64,000 bases of DNA. Origin: Rhodothermales bacterium (GTDB taxonomy: Bacteria > Bacteroidota > Rhodothermia > Rhodothermales > JANQRZ01). The notes under the pieces are model-generated. The model was not told the DNA's origin. It made no database searches and worked only from the letters and a program-made list of their open reading frames with translations. Shown here piece after piece: positions 50,602 through 60,980 of this stretch (position 1 is the first letter of the stretch; the number at the start of each line of letters is the position of its first letter). The stretch is from positions 124,001-188,000 of the forward strand of contig JBDUXZ010000037.1 of NCBI GenBank assembly GCA_039944855.1, in the 5' to 3' direction. The translations under genes and the position numbers were made by a program.

Positions 50602-53600
50602 ATGGTAAGAGCTTCCGAAGAAGAGGCTGGCGTAGCTTCCCCGCCTTCGCCCGCTGCCCTGCTCCCTGTGCCCTCTCTCGCCGACGCCCGCCCTCGCTTT
50701 TCCCCCGCCGACGTCGAGCAGATCGTCTGTGACCGCTACGGGCTCGCGGCGACGGCCTCGCCCCTCCCGAGCGACCGCGACCAGAACTTTTTGCTGCGGC
50801 GCGACGGCAAACCTGTCGCGGTGCTGAAGGTCGCGAGCGCGGCCGAAGATCGGGGGATGCTGGAGATGCAGGCAGCGATGATGGCGCGGCTCGAAGCCTG
50901 CGGCGTGCCTGCGCCCCGCGTCCGGCCGAGCAGGGAGGGCGAGCGCCTCCTCTCGGTCGAAGCGGACGGGCGGACGCACCTCGCGTGGCTGGTGTCGTAC
51001 CTCCCCGGCGTCCCGCTCGCCGAGGTCAGCCCGCACAGCCCCGGCCTGCTCCGGTCGCTCGGCCACACGCTCGGCCGGCTCGGCGCGTGTCTCGCCGACT
51101 TCGACCACGCCGCCGCGCACCGGACGTTCGACTGGGACCTGCGGCACGCGCCGACCGTCATCCGCCGCCACCTCGGGCACGTACGCGATGCCGAGCGGCG
51201 GGCGCTCGTCGGGCGCTTCCTCGACCGGTTCGAGCGGGACACGGCGATGCTCCTCTCCCGCCTCCGCACGAGCGTCATCCACGGCGATGCGAACGATTTC
51301 AACGTGCTCGTCGGCCCGCCAACGACGGCCGAGCGCGAGGTCGTCGGGCTGATCGACTTCGGCGACGTGGTGCACTCGTACACCGTCGCTGACCCCGCGA
51401 TTGCGGCGGCGTACGCGATGCTCGACAAGCCGGACCCGGTCGCGGCGGCGGCGCACGTCGCGGCGGGCTACCACGCGGCGCACCCTCTCACCGAGGCCGA
51501 GATCGAAGCCCTCTTCCCGCTCGTGACGATGCGACTCTGCGTGAGCGTGGCGATGTCGGCGTTCCGGCAGACGGCCGAGCCGGACGACGCGTACCTCACG
51601 ATCAGCGAGCGGCCGGCGTGGGACCTGCTCGAACGGCTCGACGCTGTCCCTCCACAGTGGGCACACCTCCGCCTCCGCGCGGCGTGCGGGTTCGAGCCGA
51701 GTCCGTCGTCGCCCGCCGTCGTCGCGTGGCTGCGGGCGCACGCGGACGAGATCGCGCCCGTCGTCGCGCCCGACCCGAGCCGGTCGCCCGTCGTCGTGTT
51801 CGACTTCAGCGTGGGCAGCACGGACTGGAGCACGGCCGCGCTCTCGACGCCGATGCTCGCCGCCGACGTGCTGACCGAGCGGATGCGGGCGGCGGGCGCC
51901 AAGGTCGGCGTGGGCCGCTACGACGAGGCGCGGCTGGTCTATTCCGGCGCGCAGTTCCGCACGTCGGGCGGCCCGCCGCGCACGATCCACATCGGCATGG
52001 ACCTGTTCCAACCGGCCGGCGCGCCCCTCTTCGCCCCGCTCGACGGCGTCGTGCACAGCTTCGCCGACAATGACCTCCCGCTCGACTACGGCCCGACGAT
52101 CATCCTCGAACACCGGCCCGACGACTGCCCGCCATTCTTCACGCTCTACGGCCACCTCAGCGCCGATTCGCTCGACGGGCTCGAAGATGGGCAAGCGGTG
52201 CGGAAGGGCGAGCGCTTCGCCGCGCTCGGCGCGCCCGACGAGAACGGCGGCTGGGCGCCGCACCTCCACTTCCAACTCATCACCGACCTCCTCGGTGCGC
52301 GCGGCGACTTCCCCGGCGTCGGCGGGGCCGACGAGCGGGACGTGTGGCGGAGCCTCTGCCCGGACCCGAACCTCCTGCTTCGCATCCCCGCCGAGGCATT
52401 CCCCCCGCGCGAGCCCACGCACGACGCGATCCTCGACGCGCGGCGGGAGCGGCTCGGCCCGTCGCTCAGCGTGTCGTACCGACAGCCGCTCCACATCGTG
52501 CGCGGGGCCGGGACGTACCTCTACGACGCCGACGGGCGAGCCTACCTCGACTGCGTCAACAACGTCTGCCACGTCGGGCATGCGCACCCGCGCGTCGTCG
52601 CGGCGGCGGCCGAGCAGATGGCGACGCTGAACACGAATACGCGTTACCTCCACCCAACTATCGTCGCCTATGCCGAGCGGCTGACAGCGCTGCTGCCGGA
52701 CCCGCTCTCGGTCTGCTTCTTCGTCAACAGCGGCAGCGAAGCGAACGACCTCGCCCTCCGCCTCGCCCGGACGCACACCGCCGCGCAGGGCGTCGTCGCG
52801 CTCGACGGCGCGTACCACGGCCATACCGCCGCGCTCATCGACGTGAGCCCGTACAAGCACGACGGCCCCGGTGGCGCGGGCGCTCCGCCCCACGTCCGCA
52901 TCGCCCCGATGCCGGACGTGTATCGTGGGCTGCATCGTGATTCCGATGCGAGTGCACGCTACGCGGAGCACGTTGCCGACGCTGTCGCCGAGCTGCAGCC
53001 CCGGCACGGCGTCGCCGCGTTCATCGCCGAGTCGGTGCTGAGCTGCGGCGGGCAGATCGTGCTGCCAGACGGCTTTCTCGCCGAGGCGTACCGGCACGTG
53101 CGGGCCGCCGGTGGCGTCTGCATCGCCGACGAAGTGCAGGTCGGGTTCGGCCGCGTCGGCAGTCACTTCTGGGGATTCGAGACGCAGGGCGTCGTGCCCG
53201 ACATCGTCACGCTTGGCAAACCGATCGGGAACGGGCACCCGCTCGCAGCGGTCGTGACGACACCCGAAATCGCGGCCTCGTTCGCGAACGGGATGGAGTA
53301 TTTCAACACGTTCGGCGGGAATCCCGTCTCGTGCGCCGTCGGCCTCGCCGTGCTCGACGTGCTCCGCGACGAGGGCTTGCAGGCCCGCGCCCTCCGCGTC
53401 GGTAGTTACCTGAAAGACCGGCTCGACGCGCTCCGCGACCGCCACGCCATCGTCGGCGACGTGCGCGGGCTCGGGCTGTTTCTCGGGATCGAACTCGTGC
53501 TCGGCCGTGACACGCGCGCGCCGGCTCCCGCGCAGGCGACGTACCTCGTCGAGCGAATGCGCGAGCACGGCGTCCTCCTCAGCACGGACGGCCCACTCCA

Positions 53601-53706
53601 CAACGTCATCAAGATCAAGCCGCCGCTCCCCTTCGGCGAGGCCGAGGCCGACCGCCTCGCCGACACGCTCGACCGCGTGCTCGGCGAGGATTTCCTCCGT
53701 GCGTGA
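50602..53706 (+). CDS. Kinase-M23-class III aminotransferase fusion (possible hydroxylysine/amino-alcohol phosphate lyase)
   Basis: Three domains are fused in about 1034 residues. Residues 20-330 are an APH/choline-kinase-like domain with the Brenner motif [13 protein letters not shown] and [10 protein letters not shown]. Residues 400-590 are an M23 peptidase fold with HIGMD and PHLHFQL metal positions. Residues 600-1034 are a class III PLP aminotransferase fold with [17 protein letters not shown] and the PLP lysine in [11 protein letters not shown]. In animals, hydroxylysine kinase (APH family) and the phospho-lyases of 5-phosphohydroxylysine and phosphoethanolamine (class III fold) act in sequence. 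The fusion may therefore phosphorylate an amino alcohol and then eliminate phosphate. The role of the M23 insert is unclear. The start at 50602 rather than 50563 is a judgement. Confidence 0.88.
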   Translation: MVRASEEEAGVASPPSPAALLPVPSLADARPRFSPADVEQIVCDRYGLAATASPLPSDRDQNFLLRRDGKPVAVLKVASAAEDRGMLEMQAAMMARLEACGVPAPRVRPSREGERLLSVEADGRTHLAWLVSYLPGVPLAEVSPHSPGLLRSLGHTLGRLGACLADFDHAAAHRTFDWDLRHAPTVIRRHLGHVRDAERRALVGRFLDRFERDTAMLLSRLRTSVIHGDANDFNVLVGPPTTAEREVVGLIDFGDVVHSYTVADPAIAAAYAMLDKPDPVAAAAHVAAGYHAAHPLTEAEIEALFPLVTMRLCVSVAMSAFRQTAEPDDAYLTISERPAWDLLERLDAVPPQWAHLRLRAACGFEPSPSSPAVVAWLRAHADEIAPVVAPDPSRSPVVVFDFSVGSTDWSTAALSTPMLAADVLTERMRAAGAKVGVGRYDEARLVYSGAQFRTSGGPPRTIHIGMDLFQPAGAPLFAPLDGVVHSFADNDLPLDYGPTIILEHRPDDCPPFFTLYGHLSADSLDGLEDGQAVRKGERFAALGAPDENGGWAPHLHFQLITDLLGARGDFPGVGGADERDVWRSLCPDPNLLLRIPAEAFPPREPTHDAILDARRERLGPSLSVSYRQPLHIVRGAGTYLYDADGRAYLDCVNNVCHVGHAHPRVVAAAAEQMATLNTNTRYLHPTIVAYAERLTALLPDPLSVCFFVNSGSEANDLALRLARTHTAAQGVVALDGAYHGHTAALIDVSPYKHDGPGGAGAPPHVRIAPMPDVYRGLHRDSDASARYAEHVADAVAELQPRHGVAAFIAESVLSCGGQIVLPDGFLAEAYRHVRAAGGVCIADEVQVGFGRVGSHFWGFETQGVVPDIVTLGKPIGNGHPLAAVVTTPEIAASFANGMEYFNTFGGNPVSCAVGLAVLDVLRDEGLQARALRVGSYLKDRLDALRDRHAIVGDVRGLGLFLGIELVLGRDTRAPAPAQATYLVERMREHGVLLSTDGPLHNVIKIKPPLPFGEAEADRLADTLDRVLGEDFLRA

Positions 53707-53736
53707 CCGGCATCTCGGCACGCGCATGAAGGAAAC

Positions 53737-53841
53737 CGTCATCTCGACCGAGCGCAGACACGCAGGTCGGAGCGAGCGGAGAGATCTCCCCTCGCGATAG
53801 GCTGTGACGTGGGAGATCCCTCGGCTGCGCTCGGGATGACA
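53737..53841. repeat. Inverted pair of 'GTCATCCCGAGC' intergenic repeats
   Basis: The left arm begins GTCATCTCGACCGAGCGCAG and includes GAGAGATCTCCC. The right arm, GGGAGATCCCTCGG followed by CTGCGCTCGGGATGAC, is its imperfect reverse complement. This is a member of a repeat type dispersed in the intergenic regions of many bacterial genomes. Confidence 0.75.
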
Positions 53842-53878
53842 TGGTTGAGGTTATGCTGTGCACTGATAGACGACACAG

Positions 53879-53915
53879 AAAAGCCCGACTGCCGTGGTGG
53901 AAGCAGCCGGGCTCG
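53879..53915 (-). terminator. Terminator of the Arg/Asp-rich gene
   Basis: On the minus strand, AGCCCGGCTGC pairs with GCAGTCGGGCT, followed by TTTTCTGTGT, 20 bases past the stop codon. Confidence 0.75.
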
Positions 53916-53934
53916 TGGTGGATCGGTGCGCTGG

Positions 53935-54612
53935 TCAGCGCAAGCTGTTGACGAGCACGAGGTCGACGCGCCCGTCGGCGTCATAGTCGGTCAACTCGGC
54001 GAGCGGCCCACGGCTGTCGCGGAGTTGGAGCACGCGGACGTCGCGGGAAGGCCGCACCCACCGGCCGACGATGGGGCCGCTCGCGACGCTCCCGAGGTCG
54101 CGCATCGTGGACCGGCCGAGAACCTCGCCGAGCACGCGCTGATCGAGCGTGGCGCGGCGGCGGTCCCGATCACTGCGCGGGGTGCCGAAGATGATGTCTT
54201 CGATCGTACGTCGCTCCCATCGGGCTTCGCGGCGGTCGATGCGGCGATCGACGCGCCGGTTGATCCGGCGGTCGTAGCGCGGTGTGGCGAAGCCTTTCTC
54301 GTAGCACCAGCGCATGCCCTTCGTCGGATGGCCCTGCCCGTTGCGGCAGAACTTCGGCCCCTTGTCGTTCCGCCGGTCGTCGCGGCGTTCGTACCGGTCG
54401 TCGTAGCGGTCGTCGCGGCGTTCGTAGCGGTCGTCGCGGGCGTCACGCCGGTTATCGCGCCGGTCGGGCGCGGAGCGGATGCTGCCGTCGGCGCGGTCGG
54501 AGCCGGCGGCCCAGCCCCACCACCCGTCGTCGGTGCGGGACTGCGCGTGGGATTCGGAGGGGAAAGCGGCGAAGACGAAGGCCGCGGCGAGTAGAACGCT
54601 CAGTCGGTGCAT
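53935..54612 (-). CDS. Exported Arg/Asp-rich low-complexity protein
   Basis: A signal peptide (MHRLSVLLAAAFVFAAFPS) is followed by a strongly charged low-complexity region (about 50-90) of RDDRY/ERRDDRY repeats and a second Arg-rich patch (RRINRRVDRRIDRRE). A Cys pair lies between them (FCRNGQGHPTKGMRWC). The C-terminal 90 residues look folded, with VLGEVLGRSTMRDLGSVASG and an Asp-rich, calcium-like loop DYDADGRVDLVLV at the end. I do not recognise the family. The DNA of the charged region is itself repetitive, so length variation between strains is expected. The ATG at 54612 gives the signal peptide. Confidence 0.75.
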   Translation of the reverse strand: MHRLSVLLAAAFVFAAFPSESHAQSRTDDGWWGWAAGSDRADGSIRSAPDRRDNRRDARDDRYERRDDRYDDRYERRDDRRNDKGPKFCRNGQGHPTKGMRWCYEKGFATPRYDRRINRRVDRRIDRREARWERRTIEDIIFGTPRSDRDRRRATLDQRVLGEVLGRSTMRDLGSVASGPIVGRWVRPSRDVRVLQLRDSRGPLAELTDYDADGRVDLVLVNSLR

Positions 54613-54745
54613 GGCGGGAGTCGGTTGGGGTGGGAGCCAGCGAGCATGCAACCCGTGGTCCAACAGGAGAGGGAGGGCTTTCGCGCGGGACCGGGCTGCG
54701 ATTCGTACCAAATACTAGACAACCCTGAACGGGCGGAAGGCCGGG

Positions 54746-55546
54746 TTAGCGGCGGGCGCGGGCGCGGATACTGGCGTACTGTCCGTCGTTCGTCGTGAGG
54801 CCGCGGGTCGGATACTTCCGCGCCTCGCGGCGGACATCCCGGATCCGGTCTTCCGTGAGCGGGTGCGTCGAGAAGAACTGCTCGACGGAGCCCGGGCTGC
54901 GCTGCCGGTCGGCGATGAGCTTCTGGAACATCGTCGCCATGCCCTCCGGGTTGTAGCCGGCGCGGGCCATGTAGCGGACGCCGAGTTGGTCGGCCTCGCG
55001 CTCCGCGTCACGGGAGAACTTGGCGATCGCGCCGCCGCCCGCGATTTGAGCGGCGATCTGCCCCGCCAAGCCCGGATCCTGACCGAGCAGGATGGCCGCG
55101 CCCGCGTTCAGTCCGTAGGCGCTCGTGAGCCGCTCCGTACCGTGGCGTTCGACGCCGTGCGCGATCTCGTGCGCGATCACGCCGGCCAATTCCGCCGTGT
55201 TGTCAGCCGCCGCGATCAGCCCGGTGTGGACATAAACGAGGCCGCCGGGCACGTTGAACGCGTTGATCGCATCGTCCTCGACGACGTGGAAGCGCCACGG
55301 CAGGTTCGCGAACTCCGTCTGCGCGACGATGCGCTGGCCGAGTTGGTCGACGTACCGGTTCAGCGTCCGGTCGTTCGAGAGGCGGACCTGCTGCGCCACG
55401 TCGCGCTCGAGCTGCTCGCCCATCTGCCACTCCTCTTCGAGCGAGACGAGGTTGAAGTCATTGAGCCCGAGCGAGGCACAGCCGGCGAGCGGGAGGCTGA
55501 CGAGCGCCAGCAGGAGGAAGAGAGAAGGGATAGAAAGGCGTCGCAT
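54746..55546 (-). CDS. M48-family metalloprotease lipoprotein
   Basis: The lipobox (SLPLAGCASL) marks an envelope lipoprotein of 266 residues. The M48 catalytic motif HEIAHGVERH lies near residue 125, and the third zinc ligand is in SRDAEREADQLGVRYM. FSTHPLTEDRI near the end is the conserved C-terminal motif. Such proteases (BepA/LoiP-like) act in outer-membrane protein quality control. It is transcribed leftwards and separated from the copper ATPase genes by a palindromic repeat. The ATG at 55546 is favoured, nine codons inside a longer frame. Confidence 0.92.
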   Translation of the reverse strand: MRRLSIPSLFLLLALVSLPLAGCASLGLNDFNLVSLEEEWQMGEQLERDVAQQVRLSNDRTLNRYVDQLGQRIVAQTEFANLPWRFHVVEDDAINAFNVPGGLVYVHTGLIAAADNTAELAGVIAHEIAHGVERHGTERLTSAYGLNAGAAILLGQDPGLAGQIAAQIAGGGAIAKFSRDAEREADQLGVRYMARAGYNPEGMATMFQKLIADRQRSPGSVEQFFSTHPLTEDRIRDVRREARKYPTRGLTTNDGQYASIRARARR

Positions 55547-55656
55547 GGGGAGAGAGGTTGGTGGTGGATGCACCGAGCATGCAAACCCCTTGCCGTTCCT
55601 CGACCCCCTGCCGCGCTTGCCGTCGCTTCGCTCCTAGCTTCGCGCGGCGGTCCCTG

Positions 55657-55724
55657 CCCTCGTCAAGGGGGACAGCTTTTCGCGTCGGGGAGCGCAGCGA
55701 CCACGCGAAAAGCGGGGGGTCCGC
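55657..55724. repeat. REP-like palindromic element
   Basis: GCTTTTCGCGT (55675-55685) and ACGCGAAAAGC (55703-55713) form a perfect 11-bp stem, flanked by CCCTCGTCAAGGGGGACA and GCGGGGGGTCC. The layout is shared with the element at 43289-43400. It sits directly after the copper ATPase micro-gene and could also end its transcript. Confidence 0.7.
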
Positions 55725-55826
55725 TCATGGCTCGTCGGTCGGCTCTTCGTAGAGCCAGAAGTACCACACGACCCACGCCGCCGCAGCGACACCGACGAGC
55801 GTGACGATCCAAGCAGTAGTGTCCAT
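55725..55826 (-). CDS. 33-residue single-helix membrane protein of the copA operon
   Basis: An ATG at 55826, three bases past the copA stop, opens a 33-codon frame. The product consists of a short N-terminus, one hydrophobic helix (WIVTLVGVAAAAWVVWYFWL) and an acidic tail (YEEPTDEP). Small one-helix proteins next to heavy-metal or cytochrome-oxidase-type P-ATPases (compare CcoS/FixS with CcoI) are known. The position and the Trp-rich helix make a companion of the CopA ATPase likely. The family assignment is inference. Confidence 0.7.
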   Translation of the reverse strand: MDTTAWIVTLVGVAAAAWVVWYFWLYEEPTDEP

Positions 55827-55829
55827 CGG

Positions 55830-58313
55830 TCAGGGCGCGCCGAGTTGGAAGCGGCGCAGGCGCAGGCTGTTGGTGACGACGGAGACGGACGAGAGCGCCA
55901 TCGCCGCCGAGGCGAAGATCGGCGAGAGGAGGAGGCCGAAGAAGGGGTAGAGCACGCCCGCCGCGAGCGGGATGCCGATGACGTTGTAGACGAACGCGAA
56001 GAAGAGGTTCTGCTTGATCGTCCGCAGCGTGCGCCCGGAGAGCCGGAACGCATCGGCGACGGCGCCGAGGCTGTCGCGCATCAGCGTCACGTCGCTCGCT
56101 TCGATGGCGATGTCGGTCCCCGCGCCCATCGCCACGCCGACATCCGCGGCGGCGAGCGCGGGCGCGTCGTTGATCCCGTCACCTACCATCGCTACGACGC
56201 GGCCCTCGCGCTGATACCGCCGCACGACCTCGGCTTTGTCGGCCGGGCGGACGTTCGCCTCGACGCGCTCGATTCCGACCTCGGCCGCCACGGCGCGGGC
56301 CGACGCCTCGGCGTCGCCCGTCACCATCACGACCTCCAGCCCGAGATCGCGAAGTGCCTGAACAGCGGCCTTCGACGTGGCCCGCACGGTGTCGGCGACG
56401 GCGAGCACGCCCGCGGCCGACCCGTCCACGGCGACGCGGACGACGGTTTTGCCCGACGCAGCGAGGTCGGCGTCGAACCCGTCGAGACTGGCTTGCTCGA
56501 TGCCGTGCTCGGACAGGAAATCGCGGTTGCCGATGAGAACGGCCCGGCCGCCGACCGTCGCATCGATGCCGAGCCCGGTCTGCGATTGGAACGCTTCGAC
56601 GGCGGGCAGCGCGAGCCCGCGCGCTTCGGCCTCGGCCACAACGGCTGCGCCGATGGGGTGCTCGCTGCGCGACTCGGCGGCGGCCGCGAGCGCGAGCAGG
56701 TCGGTCTCGCGCCAATCGCCGACGGGCACGACATCGGTCAAGCGCGGCTCGCCCTCGGTTAGCGTCCCCGTCTTGTCGAGCAGGACGACCTCGACGGCGC
56801 GGACACGCTCGACGGCGTCGCCGCCTTTGAGCAGGATGCCGTGCTCGGCCGCCTTCCCCGTCGCCACGACAATCGCGGTCGGCGTGGCGAGGCCGAGCGC
56901 GCAGGGGCACGCGATGATGAGCACGCTGACGAACGTGAGGAGCGCGTACGCGAGGCGCGGCTCCGGCCCGAAGTCGAACCAGACGACGAACGTGGCGATC
57001 GCGATGAGGAGGACGGTGGGGACGAAGATGCCCGCCACGGTGTCGGCGAGGCGCTGGATCGGCGCTTTGCGGCCCTGCGCTTCGCGGACGAGCCGGACGA
57101 TCTGCGCGAGCGTCGTGCTCTGGCCCGTCCGGCTGACGCGGAAGGTGAACGCGCCTGTGCGGTTGACCGTCGCCCCGATCACCGCATCGCCGGGCCGTTT
57201 CTCGACCGGCAGCGGCTCGCCCGTGAGCATGCTCTCGTCCACGGCCGAGGCCCCGTCGATGAGCGTCCCGTCGAGCGGCACGCGCTCGCCCGGCCGCACG
57301 ACGACGACCTCGCCGACGGCGACTTCGGCGACGGGCACCTCGACCTCGCGGCCGTCGCGGACGACGCGGGCCGTGTCGGGTTGCAGCCCGATCAGCTTGC
57401 GGACGGCGGCACCCGTCTGCCCTTTCGCCCGCTCTTCAAGGGCGCGGCCCGCGAGGATGAGCGTGATGATGACGGCGGCGGCCTCGAAGTACACGTCCGG
57501 CATCCGGCCCGTCGCCGCCATCCACACGCCGGGGACGAGCGTCGCGGCGACGCTGTAGCCATACGCCGTCCCGACGCCGAGCGCGACGAGCGTGTTCATG
57601 TCGGCGGCGTGGTGGCGGAACGCGCGCCACGCCCCCGTGAAGAACCCCGACCCGGCCCAGAGCACGACGGGCGTCGTGAGCGCGAGCATCAGCCAGCGCA
57701 TGCCGGGGAAGTCGAGCGCGCCGTGCGCCATCGAGAGGACGACGACGGGGAGCGAGAGCAGCGCCGCGCCGATCAGCTTCCGCTTCGTCGCGCGGTAGCG
57801 GGCGGCGCGCTCGCGCTCGACGGCGTCCTCGTCCGCGTGCTCGACCTCGGCGCCGCGCGCGACGAGCCCGGCATCTTCGAGCAGGCGGACGAGCGCGTTC
57901 GGGTCGGCAACGCCGGGGACGTAATGCAGTTCAGCCACCGCAGGATCGGCGTCGGCGTCGACTTCGCTGCGGAGGAAGCCGTTCGACCGGGACAGCACCG
58001 CTTCGATGTCCGCTTCTGTCGGTGGATTCGCGGCCTCGGCGAGCGGGACGACGAGCGACTCCGTGCGGATGCCGTAGCCCGTCCGCTCGACCGTCGCCGC
58101 GAGCCGGTCGATGCCGACCTCGTCCGCGTCGTACTCGACGAGGGCCTCGCCCGTGGCGTAGTTCACGCTCGCCGAGCGGACGCCGGCCTCTCGGCCGAGC
58201 TTCTTCTCGATCCGCACGGCGCAGGCCGCGCACTCCATCCCCTCGACGGGGAGGGCGACGCGGGTCGGGCCGTCGGTGTTCGTGGCAGGGATCTGCTGAA
58301 CGGGAGGTTCCAT
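55830..58313 (-). CDS. copA: Copper-translocating P1B-type ATPase
   Basis: The 827-residue pump has an N-terminal heavy-metal domain with [10 protein letters not shown] and a second domain-like region without Cys (about 95-165). Eight membrane helices follow. The phosphatase motif region is [15 protein letters not shown], the transport motif is [12 protein letters not shown], the phosphorylation site is DKTGTLTEG, the HP motif is in [10 protein letters not shown] and the hinge is [17 protein letters not shown]. The CPC motif and GMxCxxC indicate Cu(I) export. The Met-start at 58313 is chosen to place the metal domain at residue 20. A 33-residue membrane protein follows at once. No copper regulator is next to it. 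Confidence 0.95.
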   Translation of the reverse strand: MEPPVQQIPATNTDGPTRVALPVEGMECAACAVRIEKKLGREAGVRSASVNYATGEALVEYDADEVGIDRLAATVERTGYGIRTESLVVPLAEAANPPTEADIEAVLSRSNGFLRSEVDADADPAVAELHYVPGVADPNALVRLLEDAGLVARGAEVEHADEDAVERERAARYRATKRKLIGAALLSLPVVVLSMAHGALDFPGMRWLMLALTTPVVLWAGSGFFTGAWRAFRHHAADMNTLVALGVGTAYGYSVAATLVPGVWMAATGRMPDVYFEAAAVIITLILAGRALEERAKGQTGAAVRKLIGLQPDTARVVRDGREVEVPVAEVAVGEVVVVRPGERVPLDGTLIDGASAVDESMLTGEPLPVEKRPGDAVIGATVNRTGAFTFRVSRTGQSTTLAQIVRLVREAQGRKAPIQRLADTVAGIFVPTVLLIAIATFVVWFDFGPEPRLAYALLTFVSVLIIACPCALGLATPTAIVVATGKAAEHGILLKGGDAVERVRAVEVVLLDKTGTLTEGEPRLTDVVPVGDWRETDLLALAAAAESRSEHPIGAAVVAEAEARGLALPAVEAFQSQTGLGIDATVGGRAVLIGNRDFLSEHGIEQASLDGFDADLAASGKTVVRVAVDGSAAGVLAVADTVRATSKAAVQALRDLGLEVVMVTGDAEASARAVAAEVGIERVEANVRPADKAEVVRRYQREGRVVAMVGDGINDAPALAAADVGVAMGAGTDIAIEASDVTLMRDSLGAVADAFRLSGRTLRTIKQNLFFAFVYNVIGIPLAAGVLYPFFGLLLSPIFASAAMALSSVSVVTNSLRLRRFQLGAP

Positions 58314-58386
58314 CGCGGTCGGTCGAAGGTGCCCGGGTCTAACCCTCGGTCGCACGCTCCGATCCCGGCCCGCCAAGCGTTCACAC

Positions 58387-58420
58387 AAAACCCCACCCGC
58401 GTTACGGCGCGGGCGGGGTT
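58387..58420 (-). terminator. Terminator of the DUF5666 gene
   Basis: On the minus strand AACCCCGCCCGCG pairs with CGCGGGTGGGGTT, followed by TTGTGTG, about 40 bases past the stop. Confidence 0.7.
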
Positions 58421-58461
58421 GGCTGACGCGGGGCGAGGCCGGAGCCGTCGCCGGGGAGGCG

Positions 58462-60408
58462 CTACCGCGTCAGCACGGTCTTGCGGACGACGCGCCCTGC
58501 GCCCTCCACATCGAGCGTCACGAAGTAGACACCGTTGGAGAGGCCCGAGGCATCGAGCGTCTCGGTGTGCGTGCCCGCCGCACGCGAGGCGTCGGCGAGG
58601 CGGCGGACTTCGCGGCCACGCACGTCAAGTACCGTCAGCGTCACGTGGGCCGAGCGGTCGAGCGTATAGCGCACGGTCGCCTGCGCCGCGAACGGGTTGG
58701 GGTAGACGGCGTCGAATTCGAAGCCGAGCGGCGCGGCATTGCCCTCACTCGCCACCGGGTTCTGAACGCCGAGCACGACGACGCGGGAGGCGACGAGCGT
58801 GGCCTGCGCGCCGGGCGCGCCGGACACCCGCACGGCCTGGCCGCTTGCGAGAGCGCCGGGGTCGAACACGGCCCCGGACTCATCCACGAACAGCACGTCG
58901 GCGGCGTAGTCTACGCGGAGGCCGGGGAGTCCAAACGTGGCCGTCCCCGTCGTCGCGACACGGCCGGCGGCGCGGCCGGAAGGCTCGACCTCGATCCGCG
59001 TCGCGCGGCGGACGCCGCCCTCGGCCACGAAGGCGTCGACATCGACGCGCTGGCCGGGCACGAGGTCGGCGAGCGTGATCGGGGCATCGCCGGGGCCGAC
59101 GATGACGGTCGCTTCGTCCACGAGGAAGGCGATCCCGATCACGTCCACGGTCGACGTCCCGACGGAAGTCACGGCGGCCTGGAGCCGGATCAGGTTCGCC
59201 GGGTCGTCGTCGCGCTCGATGCGGAGCGCGGTAAGGCTGCCGTCGGCTTCGAGCCGGGCGTCCACCTCCACCACGTCGCCCGCGGCGAGGTCGCCGAGCG
59301 CGATGGGCTCGTCGTCGAGCCCGAGGATGGGCGTCGTCGGGAGGACGAGGAACGCCCGGCCGAGCACGACGATCATCTCGTCGCCGACGGAGCCGAGCGC
59401 CGCCTTCAGCTCGACCTCGTCGTCGTTGTTCATGCCGTCCTCTACCTCGATCCGCGTGGCGACGAGGGCGCCGCCCGCATTCGTCCCGTGGACCTCTACG
59501 ACGAGCCCGATCGTCAGTTCGGAGAACAGGATCGGCTCGTCCTCGTCGCCCCGGATGACGGTGGCATCGGTCACGGCGAAGGTCAGGCCGAGCACGGTGA
59601 TGGTGGCATCGCCCAGGTCTTCGATGGCCCCCTCGACTTCGATCTCGTCGTCGTCGAAGTCCTCCACCTCGATCTCCCTGGCGACGAGCGTGCCGTCCGC
59701 CGCGTAGAACCCCTCGACCTCGACGAGCTGCCCGACCGCGAGGTCGGCGAACGTCAGTTCGATGTCGTCGCCCTCGATCTCGGTGTCGTCCGTGACGGAG
59801 AACGTGAAGCCGCCGACGGTGAGCGAAGCGTCGCCGAGCGCTTCGATCGTGCCTTCGACGTCGACCTCCTGCTCGTCGGATTCGTCCACCTCGATCTCGT
59901 CGGCGACGAGGGCGCCCGAGGCGTCGTAATGGCCTTCGACTTCAGCGAACTGCCCGACGGCAAGGTCCTCGAAGCTGATGTCTCCGTCGTCGCCCTCGAT
60001 CTCCGTGGCGCCGGTGATGAGGAAGAACAGGCCGCTGACCGTCAGGCCGTCGTCTGCGAGCGCCGTGATGAGGCCTTCGACTTCGACCTCGTCTCCTCCA
60101 TCATCGTCGTCTTCGACCTCGATCTCTTCCGCGACGAGCGTGCCGTCGGCGGTGTAAAAGCCTTCGACCTCGACGAACTGCCCGACGGCGAGGTCCTCGA
60201 AGCCGACGTCGCCGTCGCCGCCGTCGATCTCCGTGGCGGCGGTGACGAGGAACGTGAAGCCGCCGACGGTGAGCGTCTCGTCGCCGAGTGCTTCGATGAC
60301 GCCCTCGACCTCGACTTCATCGTCGTCGGCACGGGCCGGCGGGGCGGACAGAACGCTGAGCCCGAAGAGGGTCAGCAGGAGCAGGGAGCGTAACCGTGGG
60401 GAGTACAT
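58462..60408 (-). CDS. Secreted protein with seven DUF5666 repeats and T9SS sorting domain
   Basis: A signal peptide (ends APPARADDD) is followed by seven units of about 74 residues of the DUF5666 type. Each unit runs through VEVEGxIEALGD, [11 protein letters not shown], TEIxGDD, LAVGQxVEVEG and ADGTLVAxEIEVED. The first four units are close copies joined by Asp/Glu-rich linkers; units 5-7 diverge. The tail is a type A sorting domain ([46 protein letters not shown]). It is strongly acidic and probably a surface protein; its ligand is unknown. The frame continues open upstream to 60966, but the ATG at 60408 begins a proper signal peptide, and the upstream stretch lacks conserved features. Confidence 0.9.
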   Translation of the reverse strand: MYSPRLRSLLLLTLFGLSVLSAPPARADDDEVEVEGVIEALGDETLTVGGFTFLVTAATEIDGGDGDVGFEDLAVGQFVEVEGFYTADGTLVAEEIEVEDDDDGGDEVEVEGLITALADDGLTVSGLFFLITGATEIEGDDGDISFEDLAVGQFAEVEGHYDASGALVADEIEVDESDEQEVDVEGTIEALGDASLTVGGFTFSVTDDTEIEGDDIELTFADLAVGQLVEVEGFYAADGTLVAREIEVEDFDDDEIEVEGAIEDLGDATITVLGLTFAVTDATVIRGDEDEPILFSELTIGLVVEVHGTNAGGALVATRIEVEDGMNNDDEVELKAALGSVGDEMIVVLGRAFLVLPTTPILGLDDEPIALGDLAAGDVVEVDARLEADGSLTALRIERDDDPANLIRLQAAVTSVGTSTVDVIGIAFLVDEATVIVGPGDAPITLADLVPGQRVDVDAFVAEGGVRRATRIEVEPSGRAAGRVATTGTATFGLPGLRVDYAADVLFVDESGAVFDPGALASGQAVRVSGAPGAQATLVASRVVVLGVQNPVASEGNAAPLGFEFDAVYPNPFAAQATVRYTLDRSAHVTLTVLDVRGREVRRLADASRAAGTHTETLDASGLSNGVYFVTLDVEGAGRVVRKTVLTR

Positions 60409-60980
60409 AGCAGGAGGGGGTTGGTGGAGACCGGACGACGGCCCGGAAGAGTTAGCGTCACGGAGGTCTTTTGCAAGGGCGATGCCGAGTCGGCTCGTCT
60501 CCTCCCAAAACCGCCCACAAAAGCCCATTTCGCCTCTATTCGTTCCAACGAGCACCCGCCCTCGGCCCCTCCCCTGCGGCGCTGCGCACGGCCTGCACAA
60601 AGCCTGCACACGTCCTGCGCACCCGGTGCCCCCGCCTCCCGGGCGTGTTCCGGCGCTCGGACGCAGGCTCTGCTCTTCCTTTCTCATCATATTCCTACCG
60701 ATGAATTCTATGAACACCCGCATCCAGCAGCCGCGGGAGTCCTCCTCTCCCGGTGCCCAAAAGGCATTCGCGCCGCCGTCGCTCGATCGGCTCGGCATGT
60801 TCGGGTTTGCACGGATCGTCTCTTGACGAACCCACCGCCGGATATTAGCCTGTGTGCCGCTGGTACGCCCCGCGTAGCACCGATGCCGCTCGGGGTGGTG
60901 GGCAGGGCATAGCAGATTGGCCTGACGCCTAAAGGTGTGGCTCCTACATTGATACCCCCGGCTCACTCTCCTCTCCCTTC
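60409..60980. other. Non-coding gap with 11-base phased repeats
   Basis: No convincing gene is seen in this 570-base gap between divergent surface-protein genes. It contains three direct repeats of CCTGC(A/G)CA spaced by 11 bases (60592-60624). A promoter-like TACATTGA is at 60945-60952, about 30 bases before the delta-60 gene. Confidence 0.5.
60592..60624. repeat. Three 11-bp phased direct repeats
   Basis: CCTGCACAAAG, CCTGCACACGT and CCTGCGCACCC follow one another without gaps, one per helical turn. They could be an operator for a regulator of one or both flanking secreted-protein genes. Confidence 0.5.

Noticed and set aside
50518-53742. A 1074-codon open frame on the minus strand opposite the kinase-M23-aminotransferase fusion
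   Set aside because: It is Arg/Glu/Val-rich antisense translation of a GC-rich gene, with no domain motifs, while the plus strand carries three recognisable domains.
60409-60966. N-terminal extension of the DUF5666 protein or a separate gene in the open minus-strand frame
   Set aside because: The frame is open only because of high GC. A good signal peptide starts at 60408 and the upstream translation has no conserved pattern.
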